This document shows, one piece after another, positions 50,443-59,091 of a DNA stretch of 64,000 nt. The notes under the pieces are model-generated. The model saw only the letters and a program-made list of their open reading frames with translations, was not told where the DNA came from and did no database searches. The DNA is taken from assembly GCA_963699835.1 (NCBI GenBank), contig CAVOVJ010000003.1:186001-250000 (forward strand), written 5' to 3'. A program made the position numbers and the translations under genes. Each line of letters begins with the position of its first letter. Positions within the stretch are counted from its first letter, which is position 1. The DNA comes from BM003 sp963699835 (lineage in GTDB: Bacteria; Pseudomonadota; Gammaproteobacteria; Steroidobacterales; BM003).

Positions 50443-50716
50443 ACGCAGGTGCCGCTTCCGCATGCCGGGTGCACCAAGTTGCTGGAGTCCGACCGGGTCG
50501 TGGCTGGTTTCATCGCCGACAGATTATCCGGATGCGCTGTCGAGCTTCACATGCTGCCAATCGTATTGGGTGCCTTTCGCACTATATCCGACGCGTGTCT
50601 GCCATCCGAACGCGTGCGCGCGGTTGAATATCTTCGCCGTTCGCTGCACCGGGAAGCGTCTTCGCCAGCATTACGATGATGCAGCGAATAACCGGGCAGC
50701 GGCTGATGCCGGGCCC

Positions 50717-51188
50717 TCATGGCTTTAGGTAGGCGTACCCCTGTGCTTGGAGAATAGCAATCTGCGCCACCCCCCGACGGTACGATATCGTCTTCGGCGA
50801 CGTCATACAGGTCGCTCATGTCGATGCCGCGTCCGGCGATGGTATTGCGACAGATCTGGAATTTTACGCCCTGTTGTTTCAGACCCTCGATCCGGGCGAG
50901 CACGGCATCTTTTGCATTGCCTTCGCTCATCTCGTTGCTGCCGACCGCATCCGGGTACATCAGCAGCGAAAGGCCATCTCCGTGCAGAACCACGACCAGG
51001 TCGAGATTATCCCTGCCAACCGCATTGATGTGATTCTGGATATTGATCAATGTCGAGGTCTGGTGTTTCGCGCCGTAGTAGTTGACATGATAAACAGCCT
51101 TGTGCCGACCCTCGGCATCCGCCGAAGCGGACACTCCGGCAAAAAGGCCGATTGCCAGGATGAACGCAAAAACTGTCTCTTTGTTCAT
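50717..51188 (-). CDS. Secreted DsrE-family protein, one frameshift
   Basis: About 157 residues. A signal peptide (VFAFILAIGLFAGVSASA) and DsrE-like core (KAVYHVNYYG, NLDLVVVLHGDGLSLLM, FQICRNTIAGRGI). The C terminus breaks in a six-C run at 50770-50775 (+ strand). With five, it reads VPSGVAQIAILQAQGYAYLKP and stops at 50717, the usual family end. Probably a periplasmic sulfur-related protein; catalytic role not clear. Confidence 0.85.
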
Positions 51189-51261
51189 TCGTCGGTGTTC
51201 CCGTCTGCTGCATACCGCCATCCAAGGGGGTTCGGTGCCGGGTTCTGCATATCCAATGAGG

Positions 51262-51786
51262 TCAGTGAATGCGCCCTGCGCCGGCGAAATGTTTGCGGTA
51301 GAACTGGTGGTCGAGATCCGTGATTTTTACCCGCTGGCCAGTTTCCGGAGAATGGATAAACCGGTTGTCTCCGACATAGATGCCAACATGCGACACATCA
51401 CGGCCGATGCGGAAAAACAGCAGGTCACCGGGTCGGGCCGAATCGAGCGAGACCGGCCGCGCGGCTCGAAATTGTTCCAGCGACGTTCGCGGTACTGCAA
51501 GCCCTGTCTTACGGTAGGCATAGAAAACGAGACCGCTACAGTCGAAGCCTTGCGGCGTAGCACCGCCCCAAACGTAGGGTACGCCGACCATTTGTTCGGC
51601 CACTTTGACGACGTGTGTACCTGCGGCGGAGCCTGGATCGGCGGCACGGGTATTGATCCGGTTGCCGCTGGTCGTGTTACTTTCGGAGTTCGCGCCAGGC
51701 TGCGGCGGATTCCATGAGCAAGCCGATGTCGCGAAAATTGCGCTGCAAACCAGGCTCCAGCGAATGTTGTTTCGTTTCACATCCAT
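51262..51786 (-). CDS. NlpC/P60 lipoprotein endopeptidase (MepS/Spr-like)
   Basis: 174 residues from ATG 51786. Lipobox (FATSAC) then an NlpC/P60 domain with catalytic Cys in GFDCSGLVFYAY and His in VSHVGIYVGD; a further HSP follows. It should hydrolyse peptidoglycan peptide bonds from the outer membrane. Third wall-recycling or remodelling enzyme group of this window. Confidence 0.9.
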   Translation of the reverse strand: MDVKRNNIRWSLVCSAIFATSACSWNPPQPGANSESNTTSGNRINTRAADPGSAAGTHVVKVAEQMVGVPYVWGGATPQGFDCSGLVFYAYRKTGLAVPRTSLEQFRAARPVSLDSARPGDLLFFRIGRDVSHVGIYVGDNRFIHSPETGQRVKITDLDHQFYRKHFAGAGRIH

Positions 51787-52171
51787 AGCGTGATCTGCAA
51801 ACCAGCTCCTACCCAGCCTACCTTGCCACAAAAATCGGTTCCGCCGCTACGCCTCTCGACCGGCCGCGGGGCAGCCTCGTTGCAGATTTTCGTCATCCTG
51901 CACGGGTGAAAGGCGGCGACCGCGTGTTCGCAAAGAGAGGGAAAATGGGTGTGCGAAAATTGCTGCGCCTAGCAAAGAACGAGCAGCTCCGCCGCGATGA
52001 TGATCGGGATCTCATACTGTGCGAAACAGCGGCCGGCGTGATCCGGGTACCGTGTTGGGTAGCGCAAACGCCGTGTGACCGGGGTAAGCCCCGAGGGCTG
52101 TCCGATGCACTGCCCGGTCCGGTGAGCCAGGAGACTGAAAAACCCGGGTCAGGATCTGATCGTCTTCGATG
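51787..52171. other. Intergenic region without recognised gene
   Basis: 385 bases between the NlpC/P60 gene and the end of the carboxylase operon. I see no clear gene, RNA or terminator; the + strand reading frame that crosses it is a shadow of the biotin carboxylase gene. Confidence 0.5.
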
Positions 52172-54196
52172 TCATGGAGCTTCGCCGGCGCCGGTTTCAT
52201 CGTGTTCATCGATCGTCAGCAACAAGTCGCCGCTTGCAACCTGCTGCCCGGGCCGGGCATGGACCGTCGTAACGATGCCGGCTACCGGTGCTGCAACCTC
52301 CTGCTGCATTTTCATCGCTTCAAGGACGAGCAATGGCTGGCCTTGGGCAACGCTGTCACCGGCTGCAACAACGACCTCCTGCACGACGCCATGCATTGCC
52401 GCGGTGATGCTCCCGCCAGCAGCGCTTTCTGCAACGCCGGAGCTGCCGGCGCGATGGCGCACGGCGCGGCAATCCCGATCGGGCAAGGCCAGCGACAGCT
52501 TGTCCGGCCCGTTCTGTTGGAATCGAAGGCGAACTTGCCGACCCTCCACGCTGGCGGCCGCGCTGTCGCTGCCCAGCGTTTCGATATCGACGTCGATGGA
52601 TTTGTCGTCACCGGAAACAACACATTGGTCTTCTCTGACCGGGACCACCGCCAGAGTGTGCTGAATACCGTCAATCTCGAGAGCGTAGCGTGACGCAGGG
52701 CGAATACCACTGCTCCAGTTGCGCAAAGTGCGGGCCACCCCCGGCCCGCGTGAATACGCAACATCGCGGTCGAGACGGAATAACAGCGCGGCCGCAATGG
52801 CCGCCGCCGGCAGGCCCGAAGCGCTGTCTGGGTCCGTTTCCGCCAATAGCTCGTTGATGAACTCAGTGGTTGCTTCGCCACGGGCAAAACGCGGGCTTTC
52901 CAGGCACCGGATCAGGAACGCCCGGTTGCTGCGCGGGCCGAAAAGTAACGTTTCCTGCAAAAATTTGATCAGGCGCCGCCGCGCGATCTCTCTGGTGCTG
53001 CCGCGGGCAATGATTTTGGCCGCCAGCGCGTCATAAAAAGGGGTGATCTCCTGGCCCTCACGGATGCCGGCATCGACGCGAACGTCAGCGTCATCGCCTG
53101 CCTGCCAACGCGTTATCGTTCCGGTAACAGGCATAAAATCGCGTGCCGGGTCTTCTATATAGAGACGCGCCTCGATTGCATGACCCTCCATGGCGATTTC
53201 CTGCTGGGTAAATCCGAGCGTTTCGCCGCGGGCGATACGAATCTGTAATTCGACCAGATCGAGCCTGGTCACCATCTCGGTGACGGGATGCTCGACCTGC
53301 AGGCGCGTGTTCATTTCGAGGAAATAGAACGTACCGTCGCGATCGAGCAGGAATTCGACAGTGCCGGCGCCGGAATAGCCGATCGCGCGCGCGGCGCGGA
53401 TTGCGGCCGCGCCCATTTGCTCGCGGAGGTCAGCTGTCAGCGCAGGGCAGGGTGCTTCCTCTATCAGTTTCTGGTGGCGCCGTTGCACCGAGCAATCGCG
53501 CTCGCCGAGATGAACGGTATGACCGGCATTGTCGGCGACGATCTGGATTTCGACATGACGGGCATTGCGTATCGCTTTTTCCAGTATCAATTGGTCCGAG
53601 CCAAAAGCGTTCCGCGCCTCGGTGCGTGCAATGCGGACCGCGCCAGTCAATTCGTCTGGATGCTCGACCAGTCGCATGCCACGGCCGCCACCACCGGTCG
53701 CTGCTTTTACCATCACCGGATAGCCGATTTCCGCCGCCCTTGCGACCATGTGGGCATCTGACTGGTCATCGCCGTCGTAGCCAGGGACACATGGCACACC
53801 GGCGGAGCGCATAAGACGCTTCGCCTCGGCCTTGTTGCCCATTGCGTTGATTGCGTATGGCGACGGTCCGATGAACACCAGGTCTGCATGATCGCAGGCG
53901 GTTGCAAACGCGCCATTCTCGGACAAGAAACCATAGCCGGGATGGATTGCAGCCGCGCCGCTGAGGCGGGCGCTCTTGAGTATTCGCTCGATATTCAGAT
54001 AGGACTCGCTCGCGGGACCGGCGCCGATGCAAACCGATCGATCGGCGAGCGCGACGTGCGGTGCGTCGGCATCGGCCTCTGAGTACACGGCAACGCTCTG
54101 CAGTCCCATTGCGCGCACGCTGCGCATGATGCGGCAGGCAATTTCGCCACGGTTGGCGACGAGTATCGTGTCGAGTTGGCGTGTGACGGCGGAAAT
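52172..54196 (-). CDS. Acyl-CoA carboxylase biotin-containing subunit (AtuF/MccA-like)
   Basis: About 674 residues: biotin carboxylase (ILVANRGEIACRIMR, GPSPYAINAMGNK, KAATGGGGRGMR, CSVQRRHQKLIEEAP) and a C-terminal biotinyl domain with EAMKM. Homology begins at DTILVANRGE, but no ATG, GTG or TTG precedes it in frame. The only initiator-like codon with a ribosome site (GAGG eight bases upstream) is ATT at 54196. Works with the carboxyltransferase subunit encoded by the next gene upstream in transcription, 14 bases away. Substrate could be geranyl-CoA, methylcrotonyl-CoA or similar. Confidence 0.88.
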   Translation of the reverse strand: MSAVTRQLDTILVANRGEIACRIMRSVRAMGLQSVAVYSEADADAPHVALADRSVCIGAGPASESYLNIERILKSARLSGAAAIHPGYGFLSENGAFATACDHADLVFIGPSPYAINAMGNKAEAKRLMRSAGVPCVPGYDGDDQSDAHMVARAAEIGYPVMVKAATGGGGRGMRLVEHPDELTGAVRIARTEARNAFGSDQLILEKAIRNARHVEIQIVADNAGHTVHLGERDCSVQRRHQKLIEEAPCPALTADLREQMGAAAIRAARAIGYSGAGTVEFLLDRDGTFYFLEMNTRLQVEHPVTEMVTRLDLVELQIRIARGETLGFTQQEIAMEGHAIEARLYIEDPARDFMPVTGTITRWQAGDDADVRVDAGIREGQEITPFYDALAAKIIARGSTREIARRRLIKFLQETLLFGPRSNRAFLIRCLESPRFARGEATTEFINELLAETDPDSASGLPAAAIAAALLFRLDRDVAYSRGPGVARTLRNWSSGIRPASRYALEIDGIQHTLAVVPVREDQCVVSGDDKSIDVDIETLGSDSAAASVEGRQVRLRFQQNGPDKLSLALPDRDCRAVRHRAGSSGVAESAAGGSITAAMHGVVQEVVVAAGDSVAQGQPLLVLEAMKMQQEVAAPVAGIVTTVHARPGQQVASGDLLLTIDEHDETGAGEAP

Positions 54197-54210
54197 GAAA
54201 GTGACCTCGT

Positions 54211-55833
54211 CTACAGCCTGGCGACGCCAAAAGCATTGGGTTTGAGATCACGCTGGCGCGCCTCGGCGCAACACTCCAGGGTAAAGCTCAATACCTTTCT
54301 GGTATCGCGAGGGTCGATGACACCCTGATCGAGGATGCGTCCGGATGTATAGAACGCGCCGGACTGGCCATCGAACAAACCAATGACCGTTTGCTCCTGT
54401 TCTCGCAGCCTGTCTTCGTCGATTTCGATCCCGCGACGCCCTGCGGCAACCCGCGCTACATGGCTCATCGTGCGGGCCGCCTGCTTGCCACCCATCACCC
54501 CGGTTTTGGCGTTTGGCCAGGTAAAGAGGAAGTCGGGCCGATAACCAAGACCGCACATACCATAGTTCCCGGCGCCGAAACTGGCACCGACGTACAGCGT
54601 GATGCGAGGAACCCGTATGTTGGAAGCGGCCTGGATCATTTTCGAACCGTGCTTGATCATCCCTGCCCGCTCGTACTGGGTGCCCACCATATATCCGGTC
54701 GTGTTGTTGAGAAATATCACCGGGTGGTCGGCCTGGTCGCATAATTGGAGAAACTGCGCCGCCTTGGTAGCGCCATTCGGGTCTATCGGTCCGTTGTTGC
54801 CAATGATGCCGCAGGCATAGCCCCGCAGCGCCGCCGTGACGCAAACCGTGGCCGCGCCGTATCGCGGTTTGAAGGCCTCGAAGTCGGAGTCATCGACGAT
54901 TCGCGCAATCAGTTCGCCCACGTCATAGGGTTTGCTGTGATCGACAGGCACGAGGCCGGCAAGCTCATCTGGGCTGTATACCGGTTCGGCGAACTCCTCG
55001 GGGTGGCGGGCCCGGCAGCGCCGATTCCACTGCAGCCGATGCATGATCTCGCGAGTCTTCTGCAACGCATGGCTGTCATCGTCGGCGAGGTACTCGACCA
55101 GGCCGGACAGGCTGGCGTGCATTTCGGCGCCACCGAGTTGTTCTTCGTCGGCCACTTCACCCGTTGCAGCGTGCAGCAGGGCCGCACCGGCGAGTGCGGC
55201 CCTGCCCCGGCCTTTCACCGCCACGACGTAGTCGCTCATGCCAGGCATGTAGGCGCCGCCCGCGGTAGATGGTCCGTGCAGAACGGTGACGGTCGGGATT
55301 CCGGCCGCGCTCAGTTGCGCCAGGCGGTAAAACAGGCCGCCGCCGTGGGCCCAGGTCTCGACGCGGTAATCAACAAGATTGGCTCCGGCGCTTTCCACGA
55401 GATGGACGAACGGCAGTTTGATGCTGAGCGCAATGTCCATTGCAGCGGCGACTTTTTCCAGGGTCATCCGGGTGGCTGCGCCGGCATTGATGCCGCTGTC
55501 GTCAACCAGGATCATGCAGCGTACGCCGCTGACGAAACCGATGCCGGTGATGCAGCTCGCACCTGGGACGCTGGTGTGCGGATTTGGGTCCTCTACCAGA
55601 AAGCCGGCAAGCCCGAAGAGCTCGAGAAAGGGCATGCCGGGGTCGAGCAGTTCAGCGAGTCGCTCGCGCGGCGTCAGCTGGCCACGCTCCTCGAACCGCG
55701 CTCGGCGTTTATCCGATAACGCGTCGGCTCTGCCCCTGATCGCATGAAGTTGATCCACCAGTTCAATCATATCGGCGCGGTTCGTTGCGAAGTGATCCGA
55801 TTGGGTATCGAGGCGGCTGGTAAAGACACTCAC
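54211..55833 (-). CDS. Acyl-CoA carboxylase carboxyltransferase subunit (AtuC/MccB-like)
   Basis: 540 residues, the normal length. Motifs: RERLAELLDPG, HGPSTAGGAYMPGMSDY and NTTGYMVGTQYERAGMIKHG, with GNNGPIDPNGATKAAQF for acyl-CoA and biotin binding. GTG 55833 with GGAGG seven bases upstream is the start (VSVFTSRLDTQSDHF). As given, the atuA frame runs on into it. Pairs with the biotin subunit to carboxylate a branched enoyl-CoA. Confidence 0.92.
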   Translation of the reverse strand: MSVFTSRLDTQSDHFATNRADMIELVDQLHAIRGRADALSDKRRARFEERGQLTPRERLAELLDPGMPFLELFGLAGFLVEDPNPHTSVPGASCITGIGFVSGVRCMILVDDSGINAGAATRMTLEKVAAAMDIALSIKLPFVHLVESAGANLVDYRVETWAHGGGLFYRLAQLSAAGIPTVTVLHGPSTAGGAYMPGMSDYVVAVKGRGRAALAGAALLHAATGEVADEEQLGGAEMHASLSGLVEYLADDDSHALQKTREIMHRLQWNRRCRARHPEEFAEPVYSPDELAGLVPVDHSKPYDVGELIARIVDDSDFEAFKPRYGAATVCVTAALRGYACGIIGNNGPIDPNGATKAAQFLQLCDQADHPVIFLNNTTGYMVGTQYERAGMIKHGSKMIQAASNIRVPRITLYVGASFGAGNYGMCGLGYRPDFLFTWPNAKTGVMGGKQAARTMSHVARVAAGRRGIEIDEDRLREQEQTVIGLFDGQSGAFYTSGRILDQGVIDPRDTRKVLSFTLECCAEARQRDLKPNAFGVARL

Positions 55834-57628
55834 TGCGAATCCTCCAGCAACACCTTCGGTACGCGTCACCGGCGTTGCCAGCAGGATTTGCGCATAACAC
55901 TTGCCTTGCGGGTCGTTGCGCAGGCTGGCCACGCCGCCGCCGCCGAGTACGTCGTGTAATACGAAGTTGATTGCGGCGATACCGGGGAGCAGGAAACGTT
56001 CGACGTCACCCTCGAGAAAATGACGGAACCGGGCCGCGACGACCGCGGTTGACAGGGTTTGCCAGATGTAAGGCAGGTACTCGGGTCGGCGGGCAATGAC
56101 GCCGATGTTGGCGCGGTTCCCCTTGTCGCCGCTGCGTGCCCAGGCAAGTTCGAGCAAAGGGACCTCGACAGTGTCGTGGTCGGGATCGGGGATAACCGGC
56201 GGTGCAGGGCGGACGATACCGGCGGTGTCGAGGTATGTGCCCGTACCCGTACCGATGCCGACCGTTTCTCCGCTGACCGAGAGCATCGGCGTCACCTGTG
56301 TTTTTGGCCACAGAAAGGAAAATTGACGCACGACCGGTGACGGGCGTGGCCGTCCCGCCTGAAAAATCGCGAGGCCCGCCGGTGTCGCGAGCGCAAGTCC
56401 GGTCAACGCTTTGATGAAGGCGACAATGCCTTTTGCTGAAGAATGTTTCGCGGCGATTTTCAGCACGACTTCGCGGGTATCTGCAACGCGAGCGAAATCG
56501 CCGTACTGATCTTCGCTCCCGATTACCTCGACGCTGGTCTCGGCTAGCGCTGACATCCCGAGCGCGACCAGCATCCGGTTGCTGCGTTCGAGCGCGGCGG
56601 TGGCGAAAGTCCGTGCCTTGGCGGCCGCATCAAAGCCGGTGAACGACAGCAACATGCCGCCGCGATAGCCATCGAGATAGGTTGCTGTGACCTTGTAGTT
56701 GGCGGTTGGCGCGCAACCGCGGGCACCGGTTACCTCGACACGGTCGTGGTCGATTTCGCGCAGTTCGACGCCGCTGAAATCGCAGACCACGTCCGGAAGA
56801 ACGTAAGCCTGGGGATCATCGATCTCGTAAACCAGTTGTTCGGCGACGGTTGCCCGGGTGACCTGACCACCGGATCGGGCTGGTTTCGTGACGACGAAAC
56901 GTACCATCCGCTGCGATGTCCGCGATCGGGTAGCCGATGGCGGCGATCGAATCGGCGACGTCACGCCAATCGGTGAAATTTCCGCCGCTCGCCTGCGGCC
57001 CGCACTCCAGCAGATGCCCGGCGAGGCTGGCGGCTGCAAGCCGGTCGTAATCGTCAGCCGGCCAGCTGAACTCGTGCATGCATGCAGCGAGAACGAGCGC
57101 GCTGTCGGCGCACCGGCCGGTGACGACGATGTCCGCCCCGTGGCGCAATGCTGCGGCGATTGGACTCGCGCCGAGGTAAACGTTGACGCTCGCGATCGCC
57201 TCGATTGCGGGAAATGCAGCGCCGGATGCCATCTCGGTTATCCCGCTCTGCGCCAGCCTGGCACGCTCGGGCATCAGGTCGTCACCGGTGACCACGGCGA
57301 CTTTCAGATCGAGTCCGCGCGCGTCCAGTAGTGCGTTGATCGCGGCACCGCAGGCTGTCGGATTTACGCCGCCAGCATTGGCGATCACCTTGACTCCCTG
57401 GTGAGCAATCTCATCGAGGTTTGGCGCCAGGGACTCGCTGATGAAATCGGGGGCATAGCCAAGGTCCGGGTCTTTCGCGCGGGCCCGCGCCAGAATCGAC
57501 ATCGTGATCTCGGCGAGATAGTCGTAAACGAGGTAGTCGAGGCCCCTGTCCGCCAGCAGTTGCGGCGTAGCCATCGCCGATTCACCCCAGAAGCCGCTCG
57601 CTCCGCCGATTCTAATCCGCTTGCTCAT
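55830..57628 (-). CDS. AtuA-like acyclic terpene utilization protein (DUF1446), two frameshifts
   Basis: About 598 residues. Starts at ATG 57628 (KRIRIGGASGFWGE) with VVTGRCADSALVLA and a C-terminal ferredoxin-fold-like domain (WARSGDKGNRANIGVIAR). Frame breaks near 56913 (extra T; correction gives GTFVVTKPARSGGQVTRA) and near 55867 (one extra base; correction gives RVPKVLLEDSQ and a TGA overlapping the next GTG as GTGA). Family members accompany geranyl-CoA or related carboxylases in terpene/branched acid catabolism; the reaction is not established. Confidence 0.87.
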
Positions 57629-57862
57629 TGTTTCCGACACCTTTGCAAGGTGTTCCCCGTCCTCTTTTGCCATGCCCGGCCGAAGCTGCGACGCCGAGCG
57701 CGTTCCGAGCTTACACGTCGCTGCACACAGGGTCATGGGCCTGTGCGGGCCTGGCGCGAAACCTGTGCCAGGCTTCGTGCAGCGTGCCCAGGCGCGGCGG
57801 AGATAGATTCGGGCTGTTGTGCTGCCATAAAAAATAGACACCGGCCCCGGTTTATAAAATGA

Positions 57863-57916
57863 TTTTTTCGGCCATCAATATGATATTTTTGGCCACGTAC
57901 TTCGAAAAAGGTACGT
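57863..57916. promoter_or_regulatory. Candidate operator of the AraC-type regulator
   Basis: TTTTTTCGGCCA (57863) and ATTTTTGGCCA (57885) are direct repeats whose GGCCA cores are 21 bases apart, two helix turns. Then ACGTAC (57895) and GTACGT (57911) form an inverted repeat just before the regulator start. Both lie in the 289-base gap between divergent atuA and the regulator. Confidence 0.5.
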
Positions 57917-57917
57917 C

Positions 57918-58922
57918 ATGGACGCGGGAATCTCGGTCACCTATGTTTGCGAACTGGCCGGTCTTCTGGGTGAGATGGGCATAGCTCGAGAGGACTTGCT
58001 GAGCCGGACCGGCGTTCCGGTTAGCCTGCTTGATGTCGCGGATGCCACGATCAGCCGTTTCGCCTGCCATCGCGTGCTGGCGCGGGCGGCTGAACTGGGG
58101 CCTCCCGGATTCGCGTTGCGCCTGGGTCGGCGAATGCGTCCGGGCCACCACGGCATACTCGGCCACGCAATGATCTGCTCGCGCACGGTTGGCGAGTCGC
58201 TGAAAACTCTCGAGAGATTTGCGATGACTCGGGGCATTCCTGCTTCGTTTTGCCTCGTCGAGGGTCCGCGTGGCCAGACTCTGCGGTTCGACCTGGCGAC
58301 ACCAGTCGGTCATCTGCGCCGGGAATATCTCGAGTGGGCGCTGATGATCGCGATGTGGCCGGTATTCCAGGACCCGGGTTCGCGCCGGTCTTACCCTTAC
58401 CTGATCGAACTCGACTACCCGCGTCCGCGTTACAACGAGATTTATAGCGAGCTGATCGATTGCCCGATCGAGTTCGAACGTGACGCAAATGCTATCCACT
58501 TTTCCGCCGAAGCCCTGGCGACACCGCAACAAAATACCAATGCCGAGGTGCGCGAGTTCTGTGAACGGCGCTGCGAGATGATTCTCCACGATCTCGAAGC
58601 AGGCGGCGGTCTCACCGACCGGGTCAGGAACGCTCTGCTGGCAGGTCCGCCGCCACTGCCTGACGCCGAGACGATCGCGGCGTCGCTGCATATGAGTTCG
58701 CGCGCATTGCGCCGTGGTCTGCGCCGGGAGAACGCTTCGTTTCGTATTTTGCTGCAGCAGGTTCGCAAGCAACTGGCTTGCCGCTATCTCGAGGAGCACC
58801 AGCTCACTATCGATGAGGTCGCCCGGTTGCTGGGCTACGCCGAGCCTCCCGCGTTCAGCCGTGCTTTCAAAAAATGGGTGGGAGTGAGCCCAAGCGGATT
58901 TCGCGCTGAACTCCGGCAATGA
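57918..58922 (+). CDS. AraC family transcriptional regulator
   Basis: 334 residues. N-terminal AraC-type ligand-binding domain of the PF12625-like type (LLSRTGVPVSLLD, GHHGILGHAM, WALMIAMWPV) and a C-terminal helix-turn-helix pair (ETIAASLHMSSRALRRGLRR; DEVARLLGYAEPPAFSRAFK KW split by one residue). Divergent from the acyl-CoA carboxylase operon, so it is the likely activator of that operon in response to its substrate. Confidence 0.92.
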   Translation: MDAGISVTYVCELAGLLGEMGIAREDLLSRTGVPVSLLDVADATISRFACHRVLARAAELGPPGFALRLGRRMRPGHHGILGHAMICSRTVGESLKTLERFAMTRGIPASFCLVEGPRGQTLRFDLATPVGHLRREYLEWALMIAMWPVFQDPGSRRSYPYLIELDYPRPRYNEIYSELIDCPIEFERDANAIHFSAEALATPQQNTNAEVREFCERRCEMILHDLEAGGGLTDRVRNALLAGPPPLPDAETIAASLHMSSRALRRGLRRENASFRILLQQVRKQLACRYLEEHQLTIDEVARLLGYAEPPAFSRAFKKWVGVSPSGFRAELRQ

Positions 58923-59091
58923 TTCCGCAGCCATCCGAAGCATGGCGGTTGCACATCCGGTTAACAGACCGGTAGTCCGCTCCGCCGGGATTACGTCGAA
59001 AAACGGTGAGCCCGCGCACGAGCCGCCAATGCGGCACCGGGCCGGCCCCGGCAGAGTGCTCGTCGAGCGGTTGATCGGGTCCAGTCCAGTG

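Noticed and set aside
50443..50716. Possible gene between the DUF2189 and DsrE genes
   Set aside because: Short frames on both strands have no family features; the minus-strand one is the read-through after the DsrE frameshift.
51906..52664. 252-codon plus-strand frame
   Set aside because: It mostly overlaps the biotinyl domain end of the carboxylase on the other strand and shows no motif.
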